The notes beneath the pieces were generated by a model. The model searched no databases. It saw nothing but the letters and a program-made list of their open reading frames with translations, and was not told where the DNA came from. The translations under genes and the position numbers were made by a program. 64,000 nucleotides of DNA, from positions 222,585-286,584 of the forward strand of contig CAVVEV010000005.1 in the NCBI GenBank assembly GCA_963747335.1. Direction: 5' to 3'. Below, piece by piece: positions 34,324-43,475 of the stretch (position 1 is its first letter; each line of letters opens with the position of its first letter). This DNA comes from Prado023 sp963747335 (GTDB taxonomy: Bacteria; Actinomycetota; Actinomycetes; S36-B12; CAIYMF01).

Positions 34324-35999
34324 GACCGCACCTCGTCGTCCGCGTCGGAGCGCCGCACGCCGGGCATGCCCAGCGGGACCGCGCCGTCCCAGTTGAGCAG
34401 GTTCACCCGGGCCGCAGCGTCCTCCGTCGGCACGTAGGCCTCGGCGGTCTGCCGCGCCTTGAGGGCGTGGAAGTTCTCCACGGCCACCGGCATCGGCCGC
34501 CCCGACGCCTCGCCGAACGGCCCGGACGCGCTGAACCCGCCTGGCCCGCCCTCGTAGTCCAGCGAGCAACCGAGCTCCTCGAGCTCGCGGCCGGCCTCGG
34601 CGTGGGCCTTGGGGATCACGTAGCGGTCCTCGTACTTGGCGATCGCCAGGAGCCGGTAGAGCTCATAGACCTCGTCGCCGGTCAGGCCCACGGACTCCGC
34701 GATGGACTCATCACCCTCACCGCCGAGGTTGCGGTCGCGCATGTAGGAACGCATCGCGGCCAGGGTCGCCAGCGAACCGAGAACCGGGCCGGGGTCTCCG
34801 GCGGTGAACAGCTCGGCGAGGTACTCGACCGGGATCCGCAGGCTGGTCAGAGCCCCGAACAGCGTGTCGGCGTCCTCGGCGTCGTGGCCGGTCTCGCGCA
34901 GGGCGTCGACGACCGGCGACAGCGGCGGGATGTACCAGACCATCGGCATGGTGCGGTACTCGGGGTGCAGCGGCAGGGCGACCCGGTACTCCTTGGCCAG
35001 CTTGTACACCGGCGAGCGGCGGGCGGCGTCGATCCAGTCGGCCGGGATGCCGTCCCGCAGGGCCGCGGCGACCACCTCCTGGTCGTGCGGGTCGAGGATG
35101 AGGTCCAGCTGGGCCTCGTAGAGGTCCTTCTCGTCCGGCGTCGCGGCCGCGGCAGTCACCCGGTCAGCGTCGTAGAGGAAGATCCCGAGGTAGCGCAGCC
35201 GGCCGACGCAGGTCTCCGAGCACACCGTGGGCAGGCCGACCTCGATGCGCGGGTAGCACATGGTGCACTTCTCGGCCTTGCCCGTGCGGTGGTTGAAGTA
35301 GACCTTCTTGTAGGGGCAGCCGGTGACGCACATGCGCCAGCCGCGACAGGCATCCTGGTCGACCAGGACGATGCCGTCCTCGGAGCGCTTGTACATCGCC
35401 CCGCTCGGGCAGGCCGCCACGCACGCCGGGTTCAGGCAGTGCTCGCAGATGCGCGGCAGGTAGAACATGAACGCCTGCTCGAACTCCATCTTCACCCGGT
35501 CGCCGACCTGGTCGCGGATCTTGATCACGATCGGGTCCTTGGGGGCCAGCTCCGGGCCGCCGCCGAGGTCGTCGTCCCAGTTGGCCGACCAGCGGATCTG
35601 CATCGGCTTGCCCGAGATCAGCGACTTCGGCCGGGCGACTGGGGTGTGCTCGCCGAGGGGTGCCGAGATCAACGTGTCGTACTCGTAGGTCCACGGCTCG
35701 TAGTAGTCGCTCATCTCCGGCAGCACGGGGTTGGAGAAGATCTTGGTCAGGCGGGAGAACCGCGAGCCCGAGCGCAGCTGCAGCTTGCCGCGCTTGAGGA
35801 CCCAGCCACCCTGCCAGCGCTCCTGGTCCTGGTAGGTCCGCGGGTAGCCCTGGCCCGGCCTGGTCTCCACGTTGTTGAACCACGCGTACTCCACACCGGC
35901 GCGGTTGGTCCATGCCTGCTTGCAGGTCACCGAGCAGGTGTGGCACCCGATGCACTTGTCGAGGTTCATCACCATGCCGACCTGGGCCATGACGCGCAT
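34320..35999 (-). CDS. narH: Respiratory nitrate reductase beta subunit
   Basis: 559 residues, cytoplasmic electron-transfer subunit with four Fe-S clusters. The cysteine groups are CIGCHTCSVTCKQAW, CEHCLNPACVAACPSGAM, CRGWRMCVTGCPYKKVYFN and CTMCYPRIEVGLPTVCSETC; the Trp in CRGWRMC replaces one Cys, as in NarH where that cluster is [3Fe-4S]. C-terminal PLHPEYRTMPMVWYIPPLSP is conserved in NarH. Start ATG 35999 (MRVMAQVGMVMNL) lies one base past the narG stop. A Trp-x-Asp-rich N-terminal segment, WRYR/GRSG, is normal. Confidence 0.97.
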   Translation of the reverse strand: MRVMAQVGMVMNLDKCIGCHTCSVTCKQAWTNRAGVEYAWFNNVETRPGQGYPRTYQDQERWQGGWVLKRGKLQLRSGSRFSRLTKIFSNPVLPEMSDYYEPWTYEYDTLISAPLGEHTPVARPKSLISGKPMQIRWSANWDDDLGGGPELAPKDPIVIKIRDQVGDRVKMEFEQAFMFYLPRICEHCLNPACVAACPSGAMYKRSEDGIVLVDQDACRGWRMCVTGCPYKKVYFNHRTGKAEKCTMCYPRIEVGLPTVCSETCVGRLRYLGIFLYDADRVTAAAATPDEKDLYEAQLDLILDPHDQEVVAAALRDGIPADWIDAARRSPVYKLAKEYRVALPLHPEYRTMPMVWYIPPLSPVVDALRETGHDAEDADTLFGALTSLRIPVEYLAELFTAGDPGPVLGSLATLAAMRSYMRDRNLGGEGDESIAESVGLTGDEVYELYRLLAIAKYEDRYVIPKAHAEAGRELEELGCSLDYEGGPGGFSASGPFGEASGRPMPVAVENFHALKARQTAEAYVPTEDAAARVNLLNWDGAVPLGMPGVRRSDADDEVRS

Positions 36000-36000
36000 C

Positions 36001-39000
36001 TCAGTACTCCACTTCTTGCGCACGACGGCGGATCACGGTGATCTCGTCGCGCTGGTTTCCCGTGGGCCCCAGGTAGTTGAACGCGAAGCTCAGCTGGGCG
36101 TAGCCGCCGACGATGTGCGTGGGCTTGATCATCAGGCGGGTCAGGGAGTTGTGGATGCCCCCGCGCAGGCCCGAGGTCTCGGTCCGCGGTACGTCCACGG
36201 TGCGGTCCTTGGCGTGGTACATGTACACGGTGCCCGCCGGCATCCGGTGGGACACCACAGCCCGGGCCACCACCACGCCGTTGCGGTTGTAGGCCTCGAT
36301 CCACTCGTTGTCCTTGACGCCGATCGTCTCGGCATCCTCGGGCGACATCCAGATCTCGGGTCCCCCGCGCGACAGCGACAGCATGAACAGGTTGTCCTGG
36401 TACTCGGAGTGGATCGACCACTTCGAGTGCGGGGTGAGGTAGCGCACGGTCACCTCCTTGCCCACGCCTGAGGTCTGATCACCGAAGATCCGGTGCATGT
36501 TCAGCGGCGGGCGGAACGTCGGCAGGTTCTCCCCAGCTCGCTCATCCAGTCGTGGTCGAGGAAGAAGTGCATCCGGCCGGTGAGCGTGTGCCACGGCTTG
36601 AGCCGCTCCACATTGATCGTGAAGGCGGTGTAGCGCCGGCCCCCGTGCTCAGAGCCGGACCACTCCGGGGAGGTGATCACCGTGACCGGTCGCGCCTGGG
36701 TGTCGGCGAACGTGATCCGCTTGCCCTCCTCGTCCTCGGCGAGGTCGGCCAGGCGCATGCCGGTGCGCTTCTCCATGTCGCGGAAGCCATCGACCGCGAT
36801 CCGGCCGTTGGTGGTGCCCGACAGGGCCAGGATCGTCTCGCATGCGTTCACGTCGGTGACCAGCGACGGCCGTCCGGCGGCCGGACCGTCCGGGATCACC
36901 CCGTTGACCCGGGCCAGGACGGCGACCTCGGGGGTCGGGTCCATGTGCACGCCCTTGGTCAGGGTGCCCAGCTTCTCGACCAGCGGGCCGAGGGAGGACA
37001 TCTTGGCCCCGATGGCGGTGTAGTCCCGCTCGACAGCCACGAACTTGGGCGCCGTCACACCCGGGATCAGCTCCACCTCGCCGGTGCGCCAGTCGCGCAC
37101 GACGCCGCCGGGAACGGCCAGCTCGTCGGGGGTGTCGTGCTGCAGAGGGACCGTCACGATGTCGGTCCGAGTGTCCAGAACCCCCTTGGCGAGCTCTGAC
37201 ACCCCGCGTCCGAGGGCCTGGAAGATCTCGTAGTCGCTCTTGGTCTCCCAGGGCGGGTCGATCGCCGGGGTGAAGGCGTGGACGAAGGGGTGCATGTCGG
37301 TGCTGGACAGGTCGTGCTTCTCGTACCAGGTGGCCGCCGGGAGCAGCACGTCGCCGAAGAGGCCGGTCGAGGTCATCCGGAAGTCGATGCTGACCAGCAG
37401 GTCGAGCTTGCCCTCGGGGGTCTCCTCACGCCAGGTCACGTCCTGCGGGCGGGCCTCGGGCGGGGTCTCCTCGGCACGCACGGCGTTCGCGGTGCCCAGC
37501 AGGTGCTTGAGGAAGAACTCGTTGCCCTTGCTCGAGGAGCCGAGCAGGTTCGCCCGCCAGACGGTGAGCACCCGGGGCCAGTTCTCCGGCGCGTCGGGAT
37601 CCTCGACGGCGAACTTCAGGTCCCCGGACTTCAGCTGCTCGACCACGTAGTCCGACGGGGCCATCGCCGCGGCCTTCGCGTCCTCGGCAAGGGTCAGCGG
37701 GTTGCGGTTCAGGGCGGGGAAGCTGGGCATCCAGCCCGAGCGCGCCGACTGCGCGAGCGTGTCGATCATCGAGCGGCCGACGAAACGGCTCTCTCCCAGT
37801 GGCGAGGCCAGCCCGTCAGCCCCCATCGCGTCGTAGCGCCACTGGCCGGCATTCACGTACCAGAACGCGGTGCCGATCATCTGGCGAGGTGGCCGCGACC
37901 AGTCCAGGCCGAAGGCCAGTTGCGCCCAGCCGGTGACCGGGCGGCACTTCTCCTGGCCCACGTAGTGCGCCCAGCCGCCGCCGTTCACACCCTGGCAGCC
38001 GGTGAGCGTGATCAGGGCAAGGAACGTCCGGTAGATCGTGTCGGAGTGGAACCAGTGGTTGGTGCCGGCCCCGAGGATGATCATCGACCGACCGCCGGAC
38101 TCCTCGGCGTTCGCCGCGAACTCCCGGCCGATCCTCTCGGCCATCGCCGCCGGGACGCCGGTGATCTCCTCCTGCCACGCCGGTGTGTAGGGCGCCGGGT
38201 CGTCGTAGCCGGTCGGCCACTGCCCGGGAAGCCCCTCGCGGCCCACGCCGTACTGGGCGAGCATCAGGTCATAGACGGTTGTGACCAGCCGCGGGCCGGC
38301 CGAGGTGGCCAGCTCGGCGGCGGGCACGCCGCGGTGGTGGACGCCGCCGCCCTCGCTGCCCTCCTGACCCACGTCGAACCGCGGCAGCAGGACCTCGGCG
38401 GTGGTGGAGCCGGCTGCCCCGAACAGGCTCAGCGCCGGGTCGATCCCCTCGAGGTCGAGGTTCCACTTGCCCTCGCCCTCGGGCGCCGTAGCGGAAGCCC
38501 ATCGAGCCGTTCGGGATGTGCGGGCGGCCCGTTGCCGAGTCGACCAGGACGGTCTTGAAGTTCGCGTGCTCACTGGTGTCGCCCAGATCCGCGGCGGTGA
38601 CGAACTTGTCCGGCACGTACGCGCCGTCCTTCTCGCGCAGCGTGACCAGGAACGGCAGGTCGGAGAACTGCTTGACGTAGTCGACGAACCGCGGCACCTG
38701 CCGGGAGATGAAGAACTCCTTGAGGATCACGTGGCCCATGGCCATCCCCAGCGCGCCGTCGGTGCCCGGGTGCGGGCTCATCCACTCATCGGCGAACTTC
38801 GTGTTGTCGGCGTAGTCCGGGCTGACAGTGACGACCTTCTGGCCGCGGTAGCGCGCCTCGGCCATGAAGTGCGCGTCCGGGGTGCGGGTCTGCGGGACGT
38901 TCGCGCCCCACATGATCAGGTACGAGGCGTTCCACCAGTCGGCGGACTCCGGCACGTCGGTCTGGTCGCCGAACACCTGCGGGGAGGCCACCGGCAGGTC

Positions 39001-39684
39001 GGCGTACCAGTCGTAGAAGCTGAGCATCGCCCCACCGATGAGGCTCACGAACCGCGCGCCGGCAGCGTGGCTGGCCATCGACATCGCCGGGATCGGGGAG
39101 AACCCGAACACCCGGTCCGGGCCATGCGCGTCGATCGTGTGGACGTGGGCTGCGGAGATCAGCTCGATGGTCTCGGGCCACGACGCGCGCACGAGCCCGC
39201 CCTTGCCGCGGGCCCTCTGGTAGCGGCGGCGGGTGTCGGGATCGTTGACGACCGCGGCCCAGGCCTTCACCGGGTCGCCGCCGTTGGCGGACTTGGCCGC
39301 TCGGTAGGCATCGAGCAGGACGCCGCGGATGTAGGGGTAGCGCACGCGCGTCGGCGAGTAGGTGTACCAGGAGAACGCCGCACCGCGGGGGCAGCCGCGC
39401 GGCTCGTACTCCGGGGAGTCGACCCCGACCGACGGGTAGTCGGTCTGCTGGGTCTCCCAGGTGATGATCCCGTCCTTGACGTACACCTTCCACGAGCAGG
39501 ACCCGGTGCAGTTCACCCCGTGCGTGGAACGCACCACCTTGTCGTGGCTCCACCGGTCCCGGTAGAACGAGTCGGCATCGCGACCGCCCTGCTTGGTCAC
39601 CGTGCGCAGGTCCGCCGACACCTCCCCCTTGGCCAGGAACCGGCCGGCGCGGACCAGGAACTCGTCAGTGGCACTCGTGGACAT
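36001..39684 (-). CDS. narG: Respiratory nitrate reductase alpha subunit, with two frameshifts
   Basis: About 1,227 residues when joined, the normal NarG size, with no Tat signal, so the cytoplasm-facing NarG type. The FS0 cluster site is STHGVNCTGSCSWKVYV with its His ligand; the molybdenum Asp is in GANVPQTRTPDAHF. C-terminal blocks include WMSELGENLPTFRPPLNMHR followed by WSIHSEYQDNLFMLSLSRGG and ETIGVKDNEWIEAYNRNGVV. Frame changes: one extra base near 38485 between NGSMGFRY and PEGEGKWNLDLEG, and one missing G near 36532 inside MSELG/ENLP. Both joins restore known NarG sequence. Reduces nitrate to nitrite with MGD cofactor. ATG 39684 is 2 bases past the regulator stop. Confidence 0.95.
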
Positions 39685-39686
39685 GA

Positions 39687-40526
39687 TCACTTCTTCTTCC
39701 GTGGGGACGCGGGCGCTGCCTTCTTGGTGGTGCTGGGTGCGGGGCTGGTCGACGGGCTGTCCGCGCTGCTGGTGGCGGAGCGCGAGACCCGCACCGTGAT
39801 GGCCGGATCCGGCACCTCCACGGTCCACTCCGGGTCCACATCCGGTCGACGCAGGTGGGCCACGCACAGACCTGGCCGGGGGAACACATCGAGGCTGGCC
39901 AGCGTGACCGGCTGGGTGGTCCCGGCCAGGACCTCCCCGAGCAGCTCGGCGTGGATGTCGCAGATGACAGGGTGCTCGTGCACCAGCTCGGCATAGGGGC
40001 ACGAGCGGAGGGTGATCTGGTCGCCAACCGGGTTGCGGACCGCCTCGAAGCCGAAGTCGGTGAGCACCCGAGTGGTCTGATCCACAGCGGCCTCGACGGT
40101 GTCCACGGGGCCAACATCAGGCCCGGCCTCGGCCCAGGTGGCTGCTGCCAGTCGGGCGACGTCCGGGGCACTGGCCCGGTCCAGCTCGGAGTCCAGCGCA
40201 CGGGCGAGCTCACGGATCGATGCCGACGCCGTCCCGGAGTAGAGCCAGTGCGGGCGCCCCCGGGTGGACCGCTGGTCCGGGACCCGGGTGATCCGCCCGG
40301 CGGCCAGCAGCGCATCGAGGTGACCGCGGACGGTGTTGGCGTGCAGGCCGACCGCCTCGGCGATCTGCTCGACCCGGACGACGTCGTCGGCCGCCTCGAT
40401 GAAGTCGAGGACCGCCGCCCTCGAGTCACCGCCTGATGCGGTGGGCCCTGGCCGCGGCCCGCGCACGGACCCGATGCGAGCCAGGGCCCGCCCGACAGAC
40501 TGCAGGGGGATCGATGTCGCGCTCAC
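39687..40526 (-). CDS. Winged-helix regulator with SufR-like cysteine motif, upstream of narG
   Basis: 279 residues. N-terminal ArsR/MarR-like wHTH: VVRVEQIAEAVGLHANTVRG followed by HLDALLAAGRITRV, then the DQRSTRGRPHWLY wing. The C-terminal sensor holds Cys176 and Cys189 (SCPYAELVHEHPVICDIHA, spacing C-X12-C) and Cys221 (GLCVAHL), plus nearby His residues. C-X12-C is also found in SufR-type Fe-S regulators of actinobacteria and cyanobacteria; the third Cys is further away here. It is co-transcribed with narGHJI and faces narK, so it is probably the oxygen, NO or redox switch of the locus. Lys/Ala/Pro-rich tail of 35 residues. GTG 40526 chosen because TAGACA lies 6 bases upstream. Confidence 0.83.
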   Translation of the reverse strand: MSATSIPLQSVGRALARIGSVRGPRPGPTASGGDSRAAVLDFIEAADDVVRVEQIAEAVGLHANTVRGHLDALLAAGRITRVPDQRSTRGRPHWLYSGTASASIRELARALDSELDRASAPDVARLAAATWAEAGPDVGPVDTVEAAVDQTTRVLTDFGFEAVRNPVGDQITLRSCPYAELVHEHPVICDIHAELLGEVLAGTTQPVTLASLDVFPRPGLCVAHLRRPDVDPEWTVEVPDPAITVRVSRSATSSADSPSTSPAPSTTKKAAPASPRKKK

Positions 40527-40532
40527 GAGCCA

Positions 40533-40538
40533 TGTCTA
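40533..40538 (-). promoter_or_regulatory. Candidate -10 (TAGACA) of the regulator-narGHJI operon
   Basis: TAGACA on the minus strand, 6 bases before GTG 40526. No clear -35; the ATAAAC repeats lie just upstream, so activation by a regulator is possible. Confidence 0.4.
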
Positions 40539-40542
40539 CCAC

Positions 40543-40599
40543 ATAAACACGGACATGGGAATAAACCCGGGGTCTATGTTTGACGTTGTGATAAATAGG
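40543..40599. promoter_or_regulatory. Three ATAAA direct repeats between nar regulator and narK
   Basis: ATAAACACGG (40543-40552) and ATAAACCCGG (40561-40570) are 18 bp apart; a third, ATAAATAGG (40591-40599), lies in the narK spacer. They occupy the divergent promoter and are candidate binding sites of the Fe-S regulator or another anaerobic activator. Confidence 0.5.
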
Positions 40600-40607
40600 T
40601 GTAGCCT
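40580..40607 (+). promoter_or_regulatory. Candidate narK promoter
   Basis: TTGACG (40580-40585), 16-bp spacer, TAGCCT (40602-40607). The leader to ATG 40639 contains AAGGAG (40625-40630), so narK is translated from a normal ribosome-binding site. Confidence 0.55.
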
Positions 40608-40638
40608 GCAGCCGTCACCAGCCGAAGGAGCCAGCTTC

Positions 40639-42054
40639 ATGACCGCACCGACCGTCGCCCCGGTACCCCCGGCGAGCGTGTCTGAGGAGCCGGGCAGGGT
40701 CCGAGTCCTGGTCATCTCGACCATCGCCTTCACCCTGATGTTCGCCGTCTGGCTGATGTTCGGGGTGCTGGGAATCCCGATCCGCAAGGAGTTCGGGCTC
40801 ACGGATGTGCAGTTGGCCTGGATCACCGCGGTCGCTGTGCTCAACGGCGCGATCTGGAGGCTGCCGGCAGGCATCCTCACCGACCGGCAGGGCGGACGGA
40901 AGATCTTCGCCATCATGCTGGCCGCGACTGCTGTCCCGGCCTACCTCATCTCCACGGTCACCAGTTATCAGATGCTGCTGTTCTATGCGTTCCTCGTCGG
41001 GTTCGCCGGAAACTCGTTCAGCGTCGGCATCGCCTGGGTGTCCGCGTGGTGGCCGCCGCAGCACCAGGGCCTGGCGCTGGGGATCTTCGGTGCCGGCAAC
41101 GTTGGGGCCTCGGTCACGAAGTTCATCGGTCCAGCGCTGATCGTGGCGGTCCCGGCGGCCGGCTACATGGGCGGGTTCGTCCCCGGTGGCTGGCGGTTCG
41201 TGCCGTTCCTGTACGCGGTGCTGCTGCTGATCATGGCCGCCGTCACCTGGTTCGCCTCACCGCGCCACGATCACAAGCCGGGCGCGGACCGCACGGTCGC
41301 CCAGCTGCTCCAGCCGCTCAAGCAGATGCGCGTGTGGCGGTTCAGCCTCTACTACGTCGTCACCTTCGGCGCGTACGTTGCCCTGGCGGCTTGGCTGCCC
41401 AAGTACTACGTCGACGTCTACGACCAGTCCCTGTCTCACGGTGCGCTGCTGACCGCGACCTTCATCTTCCCCGCGTCGCTGCTGCGCCCCCTGGGCGGCT
41501 GGATGAGCGACCGGCTGGGTGCTCGACGAGTCATGTACTGGACGTTCACGACCATCCTGCTGGCCAGCGGCGTGCTGATGATGCCCTACGGGTACATCGT
41601 GCTCACCAACCCGGACGGCTCCTCCAACGAGGTCATGCCCTGGAGCGTCGGTGTGGTGCTGTTCGCCAACCTCGTGTTCATCATCGGCTGCGCGATGGGC
41701 ATCGGGAAGGCCGCGGTCTACAAGCACATCCCGGAGTACTTCCCGCGTGACGTGGGCGCGGTCGGCGGCCTTGTTGGCTCCCTCGGGGCCCTGGGCGGGT
41801 TCTTCCTCCCGCTGCTGTTCGCCTACGCCGCCCAGTGGACCGGCCTGCCGCAATCGACCTTCTTCGTCCTCTTCGCCGTCACTGCCATCACGATGCTCTG
41901 GATGCACCTGACCATCCACCGCATGCTGCACGCCGCCAGTCCCGAGCTGGCCAACAAGTTCGAGAACGACCAGCTGGCCGACCCGGTCGCTGCCCACGAG
42001 AACCCTGCCGAGCCCGTCGCGGTCGGCGCCACCACGGAGAGGACGGATGGCTGA
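40639..42054 (+). CDS. narK: Nitrate/nitrite transporter (MFS, NarK1-like)
   Basis: 471 residues, 12 predicted membrane helices. Nitrate signature motifs are FAGNSFSVGIAWVSAWWPPQ and KAAVYKHIPEYFPRDVGAVG followed by GLVGSLGALGGFFLP, with conserved Arg in GAIWRLPAGILTDRQGGRK. NarK1-type proteins usually import nitrate with protons. Divergent from the regulator-narGHJI operon and translationally coupled to the second transporter by an 8-base overlap. C-terminal tail of 35 residues, acidic. AAGGAG is 8 bases from ATG 40639. Confidence 0.94.
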   Translation: MTAPTVAPVPPASVSEEPGRVRVLVISTIAFTLMFAVWLMFGVLGIPIRKEFGLTDVQLAWITAVAVLNGAIWRLPAGILTDRQGGRKIFAIMLAATAVPAYLISTVTSYQMLLFYAFLVGFAGNSFSVGIAWVSAWWPPQHQGLALGIFGAGNVGASVTKFIGPALIVAVPAAGYMGGFVPGGWRFVPFLYAVLLLIMAAVTWFASPRHDHKPGADRTVAQLLQPLKQMRVWRFSLYYVVTFGAYVALAAWLPKYYVDVYDQSLSHGALLTATFIFPASLLRPLGGWMSDRLGARRVMYWTFTTILLASGVLMMPYGYIVLTNPDGSSNEVMPWSVGVVLFANLVFIIGCAMGIGKAAVYKHIPEYFPRDVGAVGGLVGSLGALGGFFLPLLFAYAAQWTGLPQSTFFVLFAVTAITMLWMHLTIHRMLHAASPELANKFENDQLADPVAAHENPAEPVAVGATTERTDG

Positions 42055-43399
42055 CATGGCCACTCCCACTGCGCCCCAGGCCCCGGTCCGCCGGGGTGCC
42101 GACTGGCTCGACAGCTGGAGCCCTGAGGACCTCGACACCTGGGACTCCGGGCGGGCCTGGAAGACCCTGTGGGTCACCACGTTCAACCTGACGCTCGCGT
42201 TCGCGACCTGGTTCCTGGTCTCCGCGCTCGCCCCGAAGCTCAACAACATCGGATACGACCTGGGCAAGAGCCAGCTCTACTGGCTGGTGGCCATGCCCGG
42301 CCTCGCCGGCGGCACCCTGCGCCTGATCTGGACCTTCCTGCCCCCGATCCTGGGCACGCGCAAGCTGGTGACCATCACGTCCGCACTCCTGGTCCTGCCC
42401 GCCATCGGCTGGGGCCTGGCGGTGCAGAACCCGGACACCCCGTACGCCGTCCTGATGTTCCTGGCCGCCCTGGCCGGGATCGGCGGTGGGGCCTTCTCCG
42501 GGTTCATGCCCTCGACGTCGTACTTCTTCCCGAAAGCCAAGCAGGGCACGGCGCTGGGAGTCCAGGCCGGGATCGGCAACTTCGGTGTCAGCCTCGTGCA
42601 GTTCGTGGTGCCCTGGATCGTCGGCCTGTCGATCATCGGCGCCTCACAGCGCTTCATCGATGCGAAGAAGGGCGTGGACAAGGAGGTCTGGTACCAGAAC
42701 GCCGGCTACATCTGGGTGCCGTTCATCATCATCGGCGTCATCCTCGCGTGGACCCTCCTGCGCAGCGTCCCCGTCCAGGCCCGGGGAGTGAAGGACCAGT
42801 TCGACATCTTCAGCAACAAGCACACCTGGCTCATGACCGTTCTCTACGTGATCACCTTCGGCACGTTCTCCGGCCTCGCCGCCCAGTTCGGCCTCCTGAT
42901 CAAGAACCTCTTCGGGGCTGACACCTTCGGCGCCGCCGGTGTCGACGCGGCCAAGTACGTGTTCTGGGGAGCCCTCGTCGGTTCTGCAGCCCGCATCATC
43001 GCCGGTCCGATCGCCGACCGACTCGGCGGCGCAAGGGTGACGCTCCTCTCAACACTCGGGATCGCCGTCACGGCCGCCTTCACGGCCACGACCGTCCGCC
43101 CCGAGTCAGCCGACGAGTTCCGGATGTTCTTCTGGGGCATGATCGCCATCTTCTTCTTCACCGGGGTGGGCAACGCCTCGACCTTCAAGCAGATGCCGAT
43201 GATCTTCGCTCCGCGGCAGGCCGGCGGCGTGATCGGGTGGACGGCAGCCATAGCCGCGTACGGCCCGTTCTTCTTCGGGGTGCTGCTCGCGTCGGTCGCC
43301 CCGGGTGCCTTCTTCGTCGGTCTGGCCGTGGTCGCGCTGATCGGCACGGCGATCACGTGGCACTTCTACGCCAAGCCGGGCGCGGAGATGCCCAGCTGA
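42047..43399 (+). CDS. Second nitrate/nitrite transporter (MFS, NarK2-like)
   Basis: 450 residues, 12 membrane helices, starting at ATG 42047 inside the end of the first transporter. It is not a simple duplicate: the N-terminus SWSPEDLDTWDSGRAWKTLW and the signature AGIGGGAFSGFMPSTSYFFP followed by KAKQGTALGVQAGIGNFG differ from NarK1, and a 25-residue periplasmic loop (FIDAKKGVDKEVWYQNAG) is typical of NarK2/NasA-like antiporters. NarK1-NarK2 pairs are known to divide the work between nitrate uptake and nitrate/nitrite exchange, which removes toxic nitrite made by NarG. Confidence 0.92.
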   Translation: MADMATPTAPQAPVRRGADWLDSWSPEDLDTWDSGRAWKTLWVTTFNLTLAFATWFLVSALAPKLNNIGYDLGKSQLYWLVAMPGLAGGTLRLIWTFLPPILGTRKLVTITSALLVLPAIGWGLAVQNPDTPYAVLMFLAALAGIGGGAFSGFMPSTSYFFPKAKQGTALGVQAGIGNFGVSLVQFVVPWIVGLSIIGASQRFIDAKKGVDKEVWYQNAGYIWVPFIIIGVILAWTLLRSVPVQARGVKDQFDIFSNKHTWLMTVLYVITFGTFSGLAAQFGLLIKNLFGADTFGAAGVDAAKYVFWGALVGSAARIIAGPIADRLGGARVTLLSTLGIAVTAAFTATTVRPESADEFRMFFWGMIAIFFFTGVGNASTFKQMPMIFAPRQAGGVIGWTAAIAAYGPFFFGVLLASVAPGAFFVGLAVVALIGTAITWHFYAKPGAEMPS

Positions 43400-43424
43400 T
43401 GCTCGAACTCCAGCGGGGCGGTCG

Positions 43425-43444
43425 CCCGGTGCGCGAGCACCGGG
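43425..43444. terminator. Terminator between narK2 and moeA
   Basis: CCCGGTGC (43425-43432), tetraloop GCGA, GCACCGGG (43437-43444): perfect 8-bp stem between convergent genes. Confidence 0.7.
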
Positions 43445-43475
43445 GGGCCAGCCTCGCGGCGTGTGGTGACAGGAC

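Noticed and set aside
36001..39684. narG read as two or three separate genes or a pseudogene
   Set aside because: Both breaks are single-base and joining them restores canonical NarG over its full length.
36001..39684. Nitrite oxidoreductase (NxrA) instead of NarG
   Set aside because: Order GHJI with NarJ/NarI, NarK1-NarK2 pair and Moco genes fits the classical membrane nitrate reductase; nothing points to nitrite oxidation.
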